A stretch of 64,000 nucleotides of DNA from Armatimonadota bacterium (lineage in GTDB: Bacteria; Armatimonadota; Fimbriimonadia; Fimbriimonadales; Fimbriimonadaceae), in contig JAFLBD010000002.1 in NCBI GenBank assembly GCA_017303935.1, positions 682,001 through 746,000 of the forward strand. Direction: 5' to 3'. A model generated the notes under the pieces. That model made no database searches. It saw only the letters and a list, made by a program, of their open reading frames with translations, and was not told the origin of the DNA. Made by a program: the position numbers and the translations under genes. Positions 16,685 to 26,210 of this stretch are shown piece after piece; within the stretch, counting starts at the first letter, position 1, and each line of letters begins with the position of its first letter.

Positions 16685-19009
16685 TTGGGCGTCCGCCAAA
16701 AGTCTTTTGCGTCTCAATCTGCTCCTGTTTTGCCCGTTCGCGATAACGTGCATTTCCCCCAGCTGATCAGCACATTGCTGGTCGGTCGCGAGATGAGTGC
16801 GCGCGCGGTCCATGCCGCATTGGGTGGTAACCAGCATGTTGTGGTGGTGGGGCAGCATGATTCTCTGGTCGAAAAGCCGAAGCCTGAAGACCTCTTTTCG
16901 ATTGGAACCTTGAGCGAAGTGGTCCAGGTGATGCCAATGCCCGACGGCACTCAGCGCGTTGTATTGCGCGGCCTAAGCCGGGTGCGCTTGGACAAGCACG
17001 AGATGCACGATGGGCACTACTTTGCGTCGTTCGAAGTGCTGCTCGAAACGGATCGTGATGAACCGAAGGATGAAGCTCTTCGCCGGTCAGCCGTCGAGGA
17101 AATTATATCGATCGCCAACGCGGGCCGCGCGATTCCGTACGAAGCGCTGGAGCAGCTTCCCGAGATTCGATCCAACTGCTTGCTGGCGGATACCATTGCC
17201 GATTTGATGCCGATTTCAACGGCGCAAAAACAACAGATTTTGGAAGAGCTCGATAGCAGCGTCCGCATCGAAAAATTGGTCCAGCTGCTTGTGAGCGAAC
17301 GTCAGCTGCTGGATATCCAAAGCGAAATTCGCGCTCGGGTAGAAGCTGAGCTCGGTAACACGCAGCGCGAATATTTCCTTCGCGAGCAGTTACGGGTCAT
17401 TCAACAGCAACTCGGAGACGAAGCTGTCCTGAGCTCTGATAACGAGGGGCTTTGGGATCAGCTGGTGGCGAGCGGTTTGCCGGAAGAACAGCTTGCGAGA
17501 GCTCGTCAAGAGATTTTGCGGTTAGAGAGGCTCCCGTCGCAATCCCAAGAAGGCGGCGTTATTCGAAGTTATCTCGAATGCTTGGCGGACTTGCCTTGGC
17601 AAAAAGCCAGCACGTCAGAAATTAGTGTTAAAAATGCGGAAAAAATCTTGAATTCGCATCACTTTGGGCTTGATCAGATTAAGACTCGAATTTTGGACTT
17701 TTTAGCGGTGCGGCAATTGAACCCATCCATTCCTGGGCCGATACTGTGCTTCTCGGGGCCGCCTGGTGTTGGAAAGACGAGCTTGGCGAGGTCGATCGCG
17801 GAGGCTCTGGGTAGGAAATTCATCCGAATTTCTGTGGGCGGCGTTCGTGATGAGGCGGAGATCCGTGGCCATCGCCGAACTTATATTGGAGCCATGCCGG
17901 GGAGGATTATGCAGGGGATTCGGCAGTGTGGCGAGCGCAATCCCGTGATTTTGTTGGACGAGGTGGATAAGATCGCATTGGATTTGCGTGGCGATCCTAC
18001 CAGCGCGCTGCTCGAAGCGCTCGATCCGGAGCAGAATTCTGCATTCAGCGATCACTACATCGAAGCACCGTTTGATCTGAGCCAAGTTTTCTTCATTTGC
18101 ACCGCCAACGTACCGGAGCAGATTCCTGCCGCACTGCGGGATCGGATGGAGTTTATTGAGTTCAGGAGCTATACCGAAAGCGAAAAGCTACAGATTTCTG
18201 AGGATTTTCTCATCCCTCGTGCGAGGGACTCACACGGGCTCAAGAAAAATCAACTTAAAATCAGCAAAAAATCCTTGCAGTCGATTGTCCGGTTGTACAC
18301 GCGAGAATCCGGAGTGAGGCAGTTGGAGCGGTGCATTGCGACCATTGCGAGAAAAAATGCTCGAAAAATAGCTGAAAATGCAGAGGCTACTTCCATTTCG
18401 AACGACGAGTTGTTGCAACATGCATTAGGTAAGCCGGTCTTTTCATACGGGAAAAAGTCTAAAGCGGACGAAATTGGTTCGGTGACCGGATTAGCTTATA
18501 CACCGTTTGGAGGGGACATTCTGCCAATTGATGTTAATCTAATGCCAGTGAGTGGTGCACAACCAGAGATTCTTTTGACGGGTTATCTCGGAGAAGTGAT
18601 GAAGGAGTCTGCGATGGCGGCAGTGACCTATCTTCGCTCGACCCAACTTCACCCGAAAGATGAAGAATTTAGGTTCGACGTCCATCTTCACGTTCCAGAT
18701 GGTGCGATCCCAAAGGATGGGCCGAGCGCGGGGGTTTCGATTGCTACAGCACTTGCTTCAGCACACCTCAAGCGACCGGTCAAGGCAGACGTTGCCATGA
18801 CTGGCGAGATCACTTTGCGTGGCAAAATCTTGGCCGTGGGCGGTATCCGAGAGAAGGTTATCGCGGCGCATCGGTCAGGGATACGAACAATTCTATTGCC
18901 GAAAGATAACGAGCGAGACCTCGATGAAATTCCGGCAGAAATTGCAAAAGAAATCCAGGTGCATCTAGTGACACACCTGGACGAAGTATTCGCTTTGGCT
19001 CTGGCTTAG
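16685..19009 (+). CDS. lon: ATP-dependent protease Lon
   Basis: This AAA+ serine protease degrades damaged and regulatory proteins. The N-terminal substrate-binding domain covers about residues 15-205. Walker A G-P-P-G-V-G-K-T has K364 and Walker B ends in L-L-D-E. The protease domain has the catalytic dyad S681 (P-K-D-G-P-S-A-G) and K724. Translation likely starts at TTG 16685, preceded by AAAGGTGA. The 774-aa length is normal for LonA. The 3' end overlaps the convergent acs gene by 4 nt. Confidence 0.95.
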   Translation: MGVRQKSFASQSAPVLPVRDNVHFPQLISTLLVGREMSARAVHAALGGNQHVVVVGQHDSLVEKPKPEDLFSIGTLSEVVQVMPMPDGTQRVVLRGLSRVRLDKHEMHDGHYFASFEVLLETDRDEPKDEALRRSAVEEIISIANAGRAIPYEALEQLPEIRSNCLLADTIADLMPISTAQKQQILEELDSSVRIEKLVQLLVSERQLLDIQSEIRARVEAELGNTQREYFLREQLRVIQQQLGDEAVLSSDNEGLWDQLVASGLPEEQLARARQEILRLERLPSQSQEGGVIRSYLECLADLPWQKASTSEISVKNAEKILNSHHFGLDQIKTRILDFLAVRQLNPSIPGPILCFSGPPGVGKTSLARSIAEALGRKFIRISVGGVRDEAEIRGHRRTYIGAMPGRIMQGIRQCGERNPVILLDEVDKIALDLRGDPTSALLEALDPEQNSAFSDHYIEAPFDLSQVFFICTANVPEQIPAALRDRMEFIEFRSYTESEKLQISEDFLIPRARDSHGLKKNQLKISKKSLQSIVRLYTRESGVRQLERCIATIARKNARKIAENAEATSISNDELLQHALGKPVFSYGKKSKADEIGSVTGLAYTPFGGDILPIDVNLMPVSGAQPEILLTGYLGEVMKESAMAAVTYLRSTQLHPKDEEFRFDVHLHVPDGAIPKDGPSAGVSIATALASAHLKRPVKADVAMTGEITLRGKILAVGGIREKVIAAHRSGIRTILLPKDNERDLDEIPAEIAKEIQVHLVTHLDEVFALALA

Positions 19010-21024
19010 CCCTCGGACGATTCGTACTTTTGCTTCAACGCCGCGACCACGGTGGGGTCGTTCAATGTCGTTGTATCTCCTAGTTCTCGACCCTCGGCAA
19101 CATCTCGAAGCAGTCGCCGCATGATTTTGCCACTTCGAGTTTTCGGAAGCTCGGAGGTGATAATGATGTCGTCCGGCCTCGCCACCGGGCCGATCTTGTG
19201 TGCGACGTGTGTCTTGAGATCGTTTACCGTTCGGTCATCCACGAGATAGGTCGACTTGATCACAACAAAGGCACAGATTGCCTGACCTTTGAGTTCGTGA
19301 GTTTTGCCGATGACGGCCGCTTCAGCCACGCCCGGATGGTCAACCAATGCGGATTCGACTTCCATGGTGCTGATGTTGTGCCCAGCGACGAGCATGATGT
19401 CATCGACTCGACCGAGCAGGAACAAGTAACCATCTTCATCAAGCTTGACGCCATCACCAGGGAAGTACTTGCCTGGGAATCGCTCCCAATAGGTCTTCTT
19501 AAAGCGGTCTGGATCGCCCCAAATTCCGCGAAGCATTCCGGGCCATGGGTGAGTCAATGCAAGAATTCCGCCGATCGCGTGCTCAGGCTTTTCAACATGA
19601 CCGCTGATCTCGGTGAGCACTTTACCGTCCTCATCGACAATCGTCGCGAAGATTCCAGGCAACGGACGGCACGCAGAACCCGGCTTGGTGGTAGTAATCC
19701 CCGGCAATGGCGAAATCATGATGTTCCCGGTTTCCGTTTGCCACCAGGTATCCACGATGGGGCACTTTCGCCAACCAATCCACTTGTGGTACCAGACCCA
19801 GGCCTCGGGGTTAATCGGCTCGCCGACGGAACCAAGGAGCCTGAGACTGCTGAGATCGCAATTCTCGGGATAGTGGGTGCCCCACTTCATAAAGGTCCGA
19901 ATCGCAGTTGGAGCGGTGTAGAACACGGTGACCTTGTGCTTCTCGATCAGCTTCCAGAATCGGTCCTTGTCTGGCGTGTCTGGTGCGCCTTCGTAAACGA
20001 CGACGGTCGCGGCATTTGACATCGGGCCATAGACAACGTAGCTGTGGCCAGTGACCCAGCCGCAATCTGCGCTGCACCAGTAGATGTCGAATGGCTTCAG
20101 GTCAAACACCCATCGGCTGGTGGCATTGACGCCGGTCATATAGCCGCCGGTAGTGTGCATGATGCCTTTTGGCTTGCCGGTCGAGCCACTGGTGTATAGA
20201 ATAAACAGCAGGTCTTCGCTATCCATCGACTCGCAAGGGCAGTCTGTGGACTGTTGTGGAACGAGGTCGTGCCAGTAGAAATCTCGGCCAGCCACCATTG
20301 TTCCCGCGTTGAAGGTGCCGTCGCCAATTCTGCGAAGAACGAGCGATTTTTCAATGGTTGGACAGCCCAGTGCTAGGGCGTCATCCACAGTCTTTTTGAG
20401 CTCGACAACCTTGCCGCGTCGCCATCCACCATCTGCAGTGATGATGACCTTTGCACCAGCGTCATTGACGCGCTCGTGAATCGAATCCGCGCTAAACCCA
20501 CCAAAGATCACACTGTGCGCCGCACCAATCCTCGCGCAGGCGAGCATTGCAAAACAGAGTTCAGCGACCATTGGCATGTAAATGCACACGCGGTCCCCTT
20601 TTTGCACGCCAAGAGATTTTAGGGCGTTGGCCAGGCGTTGAACTTCGGCTAGCGACTCTGCGTACGAGTAGTGGCGAACATCGCCCGGTTCGCCTTCAAA
20701 AATGATGGCGGTTTTGTCGCCCAGTCCTGCTTCGACGTGGCGATCCAGACAGTTGTAGCAAGCGTTGAGCTTTCCTCCGATAAACCACTTGGCATCAGGA
20801 AGGTCCCATTGCATCGGCTCGGTCCACTTTTCGAACCAGTCGAGTTGTTCGGCTTGCTCTTCCCAGAAGGCTACTGGGTTCGCGGCAGCGCGGGCGTACA
20901 GCGACGCATCCTTGACGTTTGCCTGGTGCCGGAAAGCTGCTGGCGGTGCGTAGAGGCGAGATTCTTCAAGAAGTGTATTGATTGTTTGGTGATCAGTAGG
21001 ATTTGACAACAGCGTCTCCCTCAT
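19006..21024 (-). CDS. acsA: Acetyl-coenzyme A synthetase
   Basis: This AMP-forming ligase turns acetate, ATP and CoA into acetyl-CoA. Motifs include Y-T-S-G-S-T-G-K-P-K-G (phosphate loop), D-T-W-W-Q-T-E-T-G (adenine/acetate pocket) and P-K-T-R-S-G-K-I-M-R-R near the C-terminus. The last motif contains the lysine normally acetylated for control. I place the start at ATG 21024 (672 aa). A longer frame to 21102 would run into the divergent gene and adds 26 unrelated residues. The two genes share a 54-nt divergent promoter region. Confidence 0.93.
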   Translation of the reverse strand: MRETLLSNPTDHQTINTLLEESRLYAPPAAFRHQANVKDASLYARAAANPVAFWEEQAEQLDWFEKWTEPMQWDLPDAKWFIGGKLNACYNCLDRHVEAGLGDKTAIIFEGEPGDVRHYSYAESLAEVQRLANALKSLGVQKGDRVCIYMPMVAELCFAMLACARIGAAHSVIFGGFSADSIHERVNDAGAKVIITADGGWRRGKVVELKKTVDDALALGCPTIEKSLVLRRIGDGTFNAGTMVAGRDFYWHDLVPQQSTDCPCESMDSEDLLFILYTSGSTGKPKGIMHTTGGYMTGVNATSRWVFDLKPFDIYWCSADCGWVTGHSYVVYGPMSNAATVVVYEGAPDTPDKDRFWKLIEKHKVTVFYTAPTAIRTFMKWGTHYPENCDLSSLRLLGSVGEPINPEAWVWYHKWIGWRKCPIVDTWWQTETGNIMISPLPGITTTKPGSACRPLPGIFATIVDEDGKVLTEISGHVEKPEHAIGGILALTHPWPGMLRGIWGDPDRFKKTYWERFPGKYFPGDGVKLDEDGYLFLLGRVDDIMLVAGHNISTMEVESALVDHPGVAEAAVIGKTHELKGQAICAFVVIKSTYLVDDRTVNDLKTHVAHKIGPVARPDDIIITSELPKTRSGKIMRRLLRDVAEGRELGDTTTLNDPTVVAALKQKYESSEG

Positions 21025-21078
21025 TCGTGACAAGATAATGAGTACATCCCATTTTAACCAGGGAAAGGCTCTAGAAAC

Positions 21079-21570
21079 ATGATCCTCCGCGTAGACAAGC
21101 AAAACTTCGCCGATGAAGTGAAATCGAGACTGGCCGTAAACGAGGTTTACGTACAGCCTCGTGGACGACGAACCGAGGTCACGGCGTCCAAGCCTGGCGC
21201 AGGATTGGTGATCGCCTCTAAATTCCCAGAGTCGGTGACGCTGGCAACGCGAACTCTGGAAGAAGCGGGATTCGTCGTTCGGGAAGGGCTGTGGGCGGAT
21301 TCGATCGAGGACCTAGAGCACGACGAGCGCACGCCGTTCGTGCTGGCAGTGGCCTACAAGAGTGAGAACGGGGCGCCTGGAATCTGGGTCGATGCGGACC
21401 ATTACGAACGATCGCATGGAGAAGTTCTCCGTAGGATGTTTGAAGAGTTCGTGGAGAATGGGGAAGTGAAGGAGACCACCTTCGACGAGTTTGTGAATGC
21501 GATTTCTGCGAACGTGGTGGTGCTCAGTCCACACGAGATCGAGTCGTTTGCCGAGAGAAACCTTTGCTAA
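21079..21570 (+). CDS. Hypothetical protein (163 aa)
   Basis: The 163-aa acidic cytoplasmic protein begins at an ATG with a GGGAAAGG-like ribosome-binding site. The first half is basic with mixed strands and the second half is strongly acidic (E/D-rich helices). No signal peptide or membrane segment is seen, and I do not recognise a family. It is divergent from acsA, with which it might share control. Confidence 0.65.
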   Translation: MILRVDKQNFADEVKSRLAVNEVYVQPRGRRTEVTASKPGAGLVIASKFPESVTLATRTLEEAGFVVREGLWADSIEDLEHDERTPFVLAVAYKSENGAPGIWVDADHYERSHGEVLRRMFEEFVENGEVKETTFDEFVNAISANVVVLSPHEIESFAERNLC

Positions 21571-21653
21571 AGTTGCAAGAAAATCGCAAAATATTCAACA
21601 AATATTCCTAAAGATTCCCCTATAATATCGGTTAGGAGCGTGGTTCTTCGCCA

Positions 21654-22049
21654 ATGTCTACCGGATTCACTCAATTTGTTGGCATCGATAACTTAACGCC
21701 TGGCACTCAGGAGGCGCGGCATATCCCTCCTATCACCAATGTCGCCGTCGGAAGCCCTCGGCCCCGGGCTGTGGTGCTCGTTGATGAGCCGGTGAAGCGT
21801 CATTGCATCGTTCGGCGGTACATGGCGCAAGGCTACCGAGTGGTGTCGGGATCGATCAAGGACTTATGGCTTTACCGCCAGGTGTTTCCCAGGGCGACTT
21901 TTGTGTTTTCCGAAATGCACCCGCTTTGCTCGGCGATGGTTGAGTCTTCACAAACAAAATGCCACCTCGTGACGGAGTCAATCGAGGTGGCAGAGCTCGC
22001 TTATGCGATGGGTGCTCAGGCCGTTATCGGCCCAATCCACCCTGACTAA
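21654..22049 (+). CDS. Hypothetical protein (131 aa)
   Basis: The 131-aa soluble protein is preceded by a good -10 (TATAAT in the 21620s) and GGTTAGGAG. The second half alternates short hydrophobic strands and helices (A-V-V-L-V-D-E-P, A-T-F-V-F-S-E-M), reminiscent of a small Rossmann-like or receiver-like fold, but no family is recognised. Its 3' end overlaps the convergent GYF-domain gene by 26 nt, an unusually long tail overlap. Confidence 0.6.
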   Translation: MSTGFTQFVGIDNLTPGTQEARHIPPITNVAVGSPRPRAVVLVDEPVKRHCIVRRYMAQGYRVVSGSIKDLWLYRQVFPRATFVFSEMHPLCSAMVESSQTKCHLVTESIEVAELAYAMGAQAVIGPIHPD

Positions 22050-22557
22050 AGCGCATGGCCACGTTTACGACGGATAAGAGCGCTGAAATCACCGTCACCA
22101 CAATCGCGACTGTTTTCAAGGTGCTTCCGGAAGGATTTCCACGTGCGATTTCTTTATCTGCACCTTTGATCGCCAAGTAGCCGAAGATTGGCCAGCAGCA
22201 GCACAAGGTCAGTACGATGAACGCGTAAACCTTGTTCGTCTCGGATGGCGAATTATCTATTGGTCCACCCATTGGACCTCGTGGATATGGTGCGCCTCCA
22301 CCTGATGGTTGATTGGAGAATGCGCCTGGTGCCGACGGTGCTTGATAGGATGGTGGGTTGCTCGGCATTTGAGTTACCGGCTTGGGAACATTTAGTCCTG
22401 GCACATCCGCACCCATTACGCGCGCACCGGTGGCCGCGTCTTCGAGCTGGGTCTGAGCGGTCACGCGCCCTTCCAACGCCCACTGATTCAACGTCGCCAA
22501 GTCGGCTGGGCCATATTTTTGCCCTGTCGCCATATCCACAACAAAATACTGATTCAT
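22024..22557 (-). CDS. GYF_2-domain membrane protein (DUF4339/CD225-like)
   Basis: The 177-aa protein has an N-terminal GYF_2 domain (Y-F-V-V-D-x-x-x-G-x-x-Y-G-P-A-D-L-A-T-L-x-x-W, residues 4-25). A Pro/Gly/Gln-rich linker follows, then two membrane helices with a C-C-C-W-P-I-F-G-Y-L motif as in CD225/dispanin-type proteins. I chose ATG 22557 because GAGGGGAC lies just upstream and because the longer frame (to 22695) runs into the palindromic repeat. Such proteins are common but of unknown function, possibly membrane scaffolds. Confidence 0.75.
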   Translation of the reverse strand: MNQYFVVDMATGQKYGPADLATLNQWALEGRVTAQTQLEDAATGARVMGADVPGLNVPKPVTQMPSNPPSYQAPSAPGAFSNQPSGGGAPYPRGPMGGPIDNSPSETNKVYAFIVLTLCCCWPIFGYLAIKGADKEIARGNPSGSTLKTVAIVVTVISALLSVVNVAMRFSQGGLGR

Positions 22558-22641
22558 GTTTTGAGTCCCCTCTGGGTTCAAGACGCAACAACACTCAAGT
22601 TGGATGCACGCCGACTCGATGCTTGGGAATTGGGCGAGATT

Positions 22642-22714
22642 CTGACCGCACCTCCCCGAGGCCACGCCCTCGTGGGATTCGCTCCGCTCCCCCACTCCGC
22701 CTCGGTGCGGTCAG
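22642..22714. repeat. 73-nt palindromic repeat, copy 1
   Basis: This is an imperfect hairpin with outer arms CTGACCGCA / TGCGGTCAG, a second stem CCGAGG / CCTCGG and an inner stem GTGGG / CCCAC. An element of identical length and layout lies at 54025-54097. The conserved core (CACCTCCCCGAGGCCACGC) is identical, while the stem bases differ in a paired way. It lies between the GYF_2 gene start and the HEPN-like gene end. The rest of the 22558-22846 gap shows nothing else clear. Confidence 0.85.
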
Positions 22715-22846
22715 CGTGGCTAGGCAATGTGAGTTCTTGGCGAAAATCAGTAGGTGATCGGCTATCATGCGGTTCTGTATGGGGAAAGAATTTGCAAGTA
22801 CTTCTGAATCCTCCCCGGCAAAAACAGAATTGAATTCTTATGAGAC

Positions 22847-23719
22847 CTACATTGCGGTTTTGCTTGGCGTCGAAGTCAATTCACTCCATCGCTGGTCCGC
22901 AAAATTCGCAAATCTGAGGAGGAGAATCAGAGCAGTAAATGCCTCGTCCTCTGACAAGGCGGTGTTGGCACCATGTGCTGACTCGTCTCGCCAATAGTGG
23001 AGCAGGCCAGTGTAGTTCGCAAGACTGCTGGTTACAACACCATTTTGATTTGCAAGTATGATTCGTTCGATTTTGCTTCTCCCGCTTCCAGTTCGATATT
23101 GCTTTAGGACTTCTTCTTCGTTTCCAAGTCTCGCAATGGCAAGAGCAAGCAGGATAGATTCCGTCGCCGCTCCACACATTGCGCAACATGCAAAGTAAAT
23201 TCTCGCCTGATAGCATGCCAGGGCCTCCTTGCTTCTCGTGAAAAACCCACTTCCAAATCTGGTTGAGTGAGAATAGAGCAATTGTGAGAATCTACTATGT
23301 TCATTGGGTAAACACTCATGCAAATTAGTTTCAGATAACCATTTGCGACCAAACTCCGTGATCGAGAAGTCTGCCCCGATTGTGCGTGTTGAAACTTGTC
23401 CGTTGTCCTGCATTGGATAACTTGGATTCGGACTTAGCACGCCGCGAAGTACAAGGTGCCAGGCTGCGGCATAAAGTGGTTCTGAGTTTTTCTTTAAATC
23501 GGTTCGTGCTGAGAACATTCCTTGACCCGAGTGCTCCTTTCGAAGCCTCTCGAATTGCTCATCGCACAATAGTTTTACAACTTCTGGAATATACAGGTCG
23601 GCAGATGATGAAAAACGCGAATTGGTCCCAACTTGAAGGCATCGACTTCGAAGAAATGTTATTACATGGACCAGGGCACATTCTTCGGAGAGTTCCGGCA
23701 AATGAATTGTCAAGTGCAT
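22847..23719 (-). CDS. HEPN-like protein of unknown function
   Basis: The 290-aa protein has a possible winged-helix wing at about residues 118-130 (F-S-I-T-E-F-G-R-K-W-L). A helical C-terminal region carries R244-D-E-S-A-H249, matching the R-x4-H motif of HEPN ribonucleases. The paired long helices before it (residues about 166-198 and 232-275) suit a HEPN/DUF4145-like fold. The gene is more AT-rich than its surroundings and sits between a palindromic repeat and tRNA-Ser, so it may be a transferred accessory (defence or toxin) gene. Family membership is inferred from the motif and helix pattern only. TAAAAT lies 6 nt before the ATG. Confidence 0.55.
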   Translation of the reverse strand: MHLTIHLPELSEECALVHVITFLRSRCLQVGTNSRFSSSADLYIPEVVKLLCDEQFERLRKEHSGQGMFSARTDLKKNSEPLYAAAWHLVLRGVLSPNPSYPMQDNGQVSTRTIGADFSITEFGRKWLSETNLHECLPNEHSRFSQLLYSHSTRFGSGFFTRSKEALACYQARIYFACCAMCGAATESILLALAIARLGNEEEVLKQYRTGSGRSKIERIILANQNGVVTSSLANYTGLLHYWRDESAHGANTALSEDEAFTALILLLRFANFADQRWSELTSTPSKTAM

Positions 23720-23939
23720 TGAGTGATTTTAACAAATGGAACTGATGTGAAAGTGGAAAAACTAACAACAGGATCGATTGTTTTTGAATTTGAGAAGAAC
23801 TCTGTTCTGCAAATTCGATTAATGTAACATTCGATGTTACTCTCCAATCACCAGCTGATTACTGCTCCTTGTGATAGCCATCCGATATGGGAAAAATGCC
23901 CATACGTCCCCGTTTCGGAAAGCGTTCTAGGCGGGAAAA

Positions 23940-24027
<88 letters not shown>

Positions 24028-24089
24028 GGGCCGGGCAAATTATATCCAAAAATAGGCGGATTCTGCCAAGGCAAGCATCGACCGCGCGT

Positions 24090-26150
24090 CTAGCGTACGG
24101 TCATCGCGGCTTGCTCAACGCTATCAGTATCGGTTCTTTCCCCGTTTTTGTACACCGAAAAAATCGGGCCGGGTTCGGTAGGGCGAGGAACGACCAGTGC
24201 GGCTGGTGCGCGTTCAAAAATCGCTTCTGAGTTCGCCAATGCGTTTGGACCACGGCAAATCACGACGCGGCCCTCGCGGGTCGAGTATCCGGCGGCGAAT
24301 ACGCCAGAACAGCGACGCTGAGTTTCATTGGCGATCAAGGCAAAATTGCCCACGCCGCCGCGGGCGAACTCGATGAGCTCTTGACCCGCCTTTTGCTCGG
24401 CTTCACCTTCAAACGTGGAGAGGATCAGACCGTAATCGTTGGCGAGATCGATGGCTTTCGCGGACGTGCTCATGCTCAGCCGGTCGACCAGTTCAGGAAT
24501 GGATTGCCCGCCTGGAAGTACGTCCGAACGTTGCGGACTGTTGTTGATCAGAACCCCTTGGCGGCGAGTCGCAAACAACTCAATGGCCCTGCGCAGAACC
24601 TTTAATCCATCCGAAAAGTCGTCGGACGATCCGGTCAACAAGAACTGTTGCAGCGCGGCGTCGGCGTAGGCGAGATAGTCGCCAAGATAGGCCGGCTCGG
24701 CCGAAGCCTCACCCGCTTGGCGTAAGACGTCGTTGTATCCCGATCGAAACGTGGCGAGATTCTTGAACAGCGTTGCAGCTTCTCGGATATAGGTGCGGTT
24801 ATCCATCAGACGCGCAGTTTCGATCAATCGCGCGACGACTGTCGAATTGACGTCGTTGACGTAGAGCCCAGATCGCTTGACATCAAGAGTCTTTGGACGC
24901 TGCCGGAGCGATTCTAGCATCGCCAAGATTTGGTCCTTGTATGATTCAAAATTTGCAATCGAGACCATGCGCGGGTGCATCTCTGGATTGCGGTTCGCGT
25001 TGAGGTCCAAGTACCAATCCAAGTTCAATTGCTCTTCGATAGAGAAGTTTTCTGCAAGAAATCGAACGGAAAAGCTACTGGCTTGGCTGCGGTTCATTCC
25101 GACCGCGTCGCTCTTTTCGTAAGCGTCGTAATAGGGCAATGCCGCACGTTCGCGCTGGAACATTTTCAGAGTCAACTCGGCGGCTTCCCGGTAGATCGTT
25201 TTGCCTGTGATTCGATAAGCCTTGGCACATATCAAGGCCATTTCGGCATTCAGAACGGCGTACTTTTCGTAGTCGACACCGGTCCAACCTTTCCCGCGCG
25301 CTTGATAGAAAAACCCACCGCGAATCCAGTCTACGATGCCCGAGCAAATGACAGGTTCGAGTGATGCCGAAAGGAGGTCTACGTCACCCACCCGGATCAG
25401 AAAATCGTACGCTTGCGGATTTAATCGATAGAGAGTTCGTACAGGCCATCCGCCAGAATTCTTGTCCAGATTGTCTGCGAGCCACTGGCGATGTTGATCG
25501 GTGTCCAGCGTCTGGTACGAGCCCGAATCCAGGAGTGTGTTGGCCTGCGTGGCTTGACTGGCTCCGGGCGCTGCACCGGTGTAGTTTGGGTTCTGAATCT
25601 GACGGAACGCGTTCAGTTGAAATCGCAGGCTCTCGGCCGCTCGCCGGATGTTCTGTGTCGGATCAGAATCGAAGAGGAGTCTGTTGCCGAACACCTTGGC
25701 ATCCGGTGTCAAGTACCAGATTTGGAAGCTAGGGTCCCAGCCGTCGCGTGCGCGATAAATAGGATCGAATAGGCTGGCGAGATACGGCTGAAGCGTCGCG
25801 TCAACTCGAATGCAGACGAAATTGCGGCGATAAATCTCGGCGAACTCTGGATCTTTGAAGACCGAGTCCTCATAAACTTTTCCAGCTCGACTACTGGCAT
25901 CGCCGACGACGAATAGAATCGGCTTGTCTTCACGTTTAGCCTGGGCCAGGGATTCGACTGAGAGCTTTTGCCACGGAATCTCTTGCTGGGTGCCCTGCTG
26001 GAAGAAAGGTGGATCGGTGGTATCGACATTCTGAGAACCGGGTGGCGGCACAAAGCGTCGCAAAGACTCTGCTACGGCTCCCGAAAATGCGATGAGGAGA
26101 ACCGTCAAGGTGACCGCTGGGTAAAAAGTCTTTTCTTTTGAGCGACGCAT
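24090..26150 (-). CDS. YyaL/DUF255-like protein without the cysteine motif
   Basis: The 686-aa protein has an N-terminal membrane helix or signal anchor (V-T-L-T-V-L-L-I-A-F-S-G). A thioredoxin-like domain at about residues 55-170 has the pattern W-x-x-x-S-x-x-x-L-A-Q-A-K-R-E-D-K-P-I-L-F-V-V, as in YyaL/spermatogenesis-associated 20 proteins. An alpha/alpha-barrel follows. In the family a C-x-x-C-H sits after the strand. Here the equivalent stretch reads G-D-A-S-S-R-A-G-K-V-Y-E, so redox cysteines are absent. I infer a non-redox, perhaps structural or glycan-binding role in the envelope. Confidence 0.7.
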   Translation of the reverse strand: MRRSKEKTFYPAVTLTVLLIAFSGAVAESLRRFVPPPGSQNVDTTDPPFFQQGTQQEIPWQKLSVESLAQAKREDKPILFVVGDASSRAGKVYEDSVFKDPEFAEIYRRNFVCIRVDATLQPYLASLFDPIYRARDGWDPSFQIWYLTPDAKVFGNRLLFDSDPTQNIRRAAESLRFQLNAFRQIQNPNYTGAAPGASQATQANTLLDSGSYQTLDTDQHRQWLADNLDKNSGGWPVRTLYRLNPQAYDFLIRVGDVDLLSASLEPVICSGIVDWIRGGFFYQARGKGWTGVDYEKYAVLNAEMALICAKAYRITGKTIYREAAELTLKMFQRERAALPYYDAYEKSDAVGMNRSQASSFSVRFLAENFSIEEQLNLDWYLDLNANRNPEMHPRMVSIANFESYKDQILAMLESLRQRPKTLDVKRSGLYVNDVNSTVVARLIETARLMDNRTYIREAATLFKNLATFRSGYNDVLRQAGEASAEPAYLGDYLAYADAALQQFLLTGSSDDFSDGLKVLRRAIELFATRRQGVLINNSPQRSDVLPGGQSIPELVDRLSMSTSAKAIDLANDYGLILSTFEGEAEQKAGQELIEFARGGVGNFALIANETQRRCSGVFAAGYSTREGRVVICRGPNALANSEAIFERAPAALVVPRPTEPGPIFSVYKNGERTDTDSVEQAAMTVR

Positions 26151-26196
26151 GACTCGGTATCTATTGTGGGACGTTTTGAAAATGGATGAGAGAGGT

Positions 26197-26202
26197 TATA
26201 AT
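26197..26202 (+). promoter_or_regulatory. -10 box of gatC, nearly leaderless
   Basis: A perfect TATAAT is followed by only 8 nt before ATG 26211, with TTTTGA (26174-26179) at 17-nt spacing as a weak -35. Transcription would start at or just before the start codon. Confidence 0.55.
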
Positions 26203-26210
26203 CTAGGGCA

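Noticed and set aside
21025-21102. Longer N-terminus for acetyl-CoA synthetase
   Set aside because: It would overlap the divergent gene at 21079 and adds residues not typical of the family.
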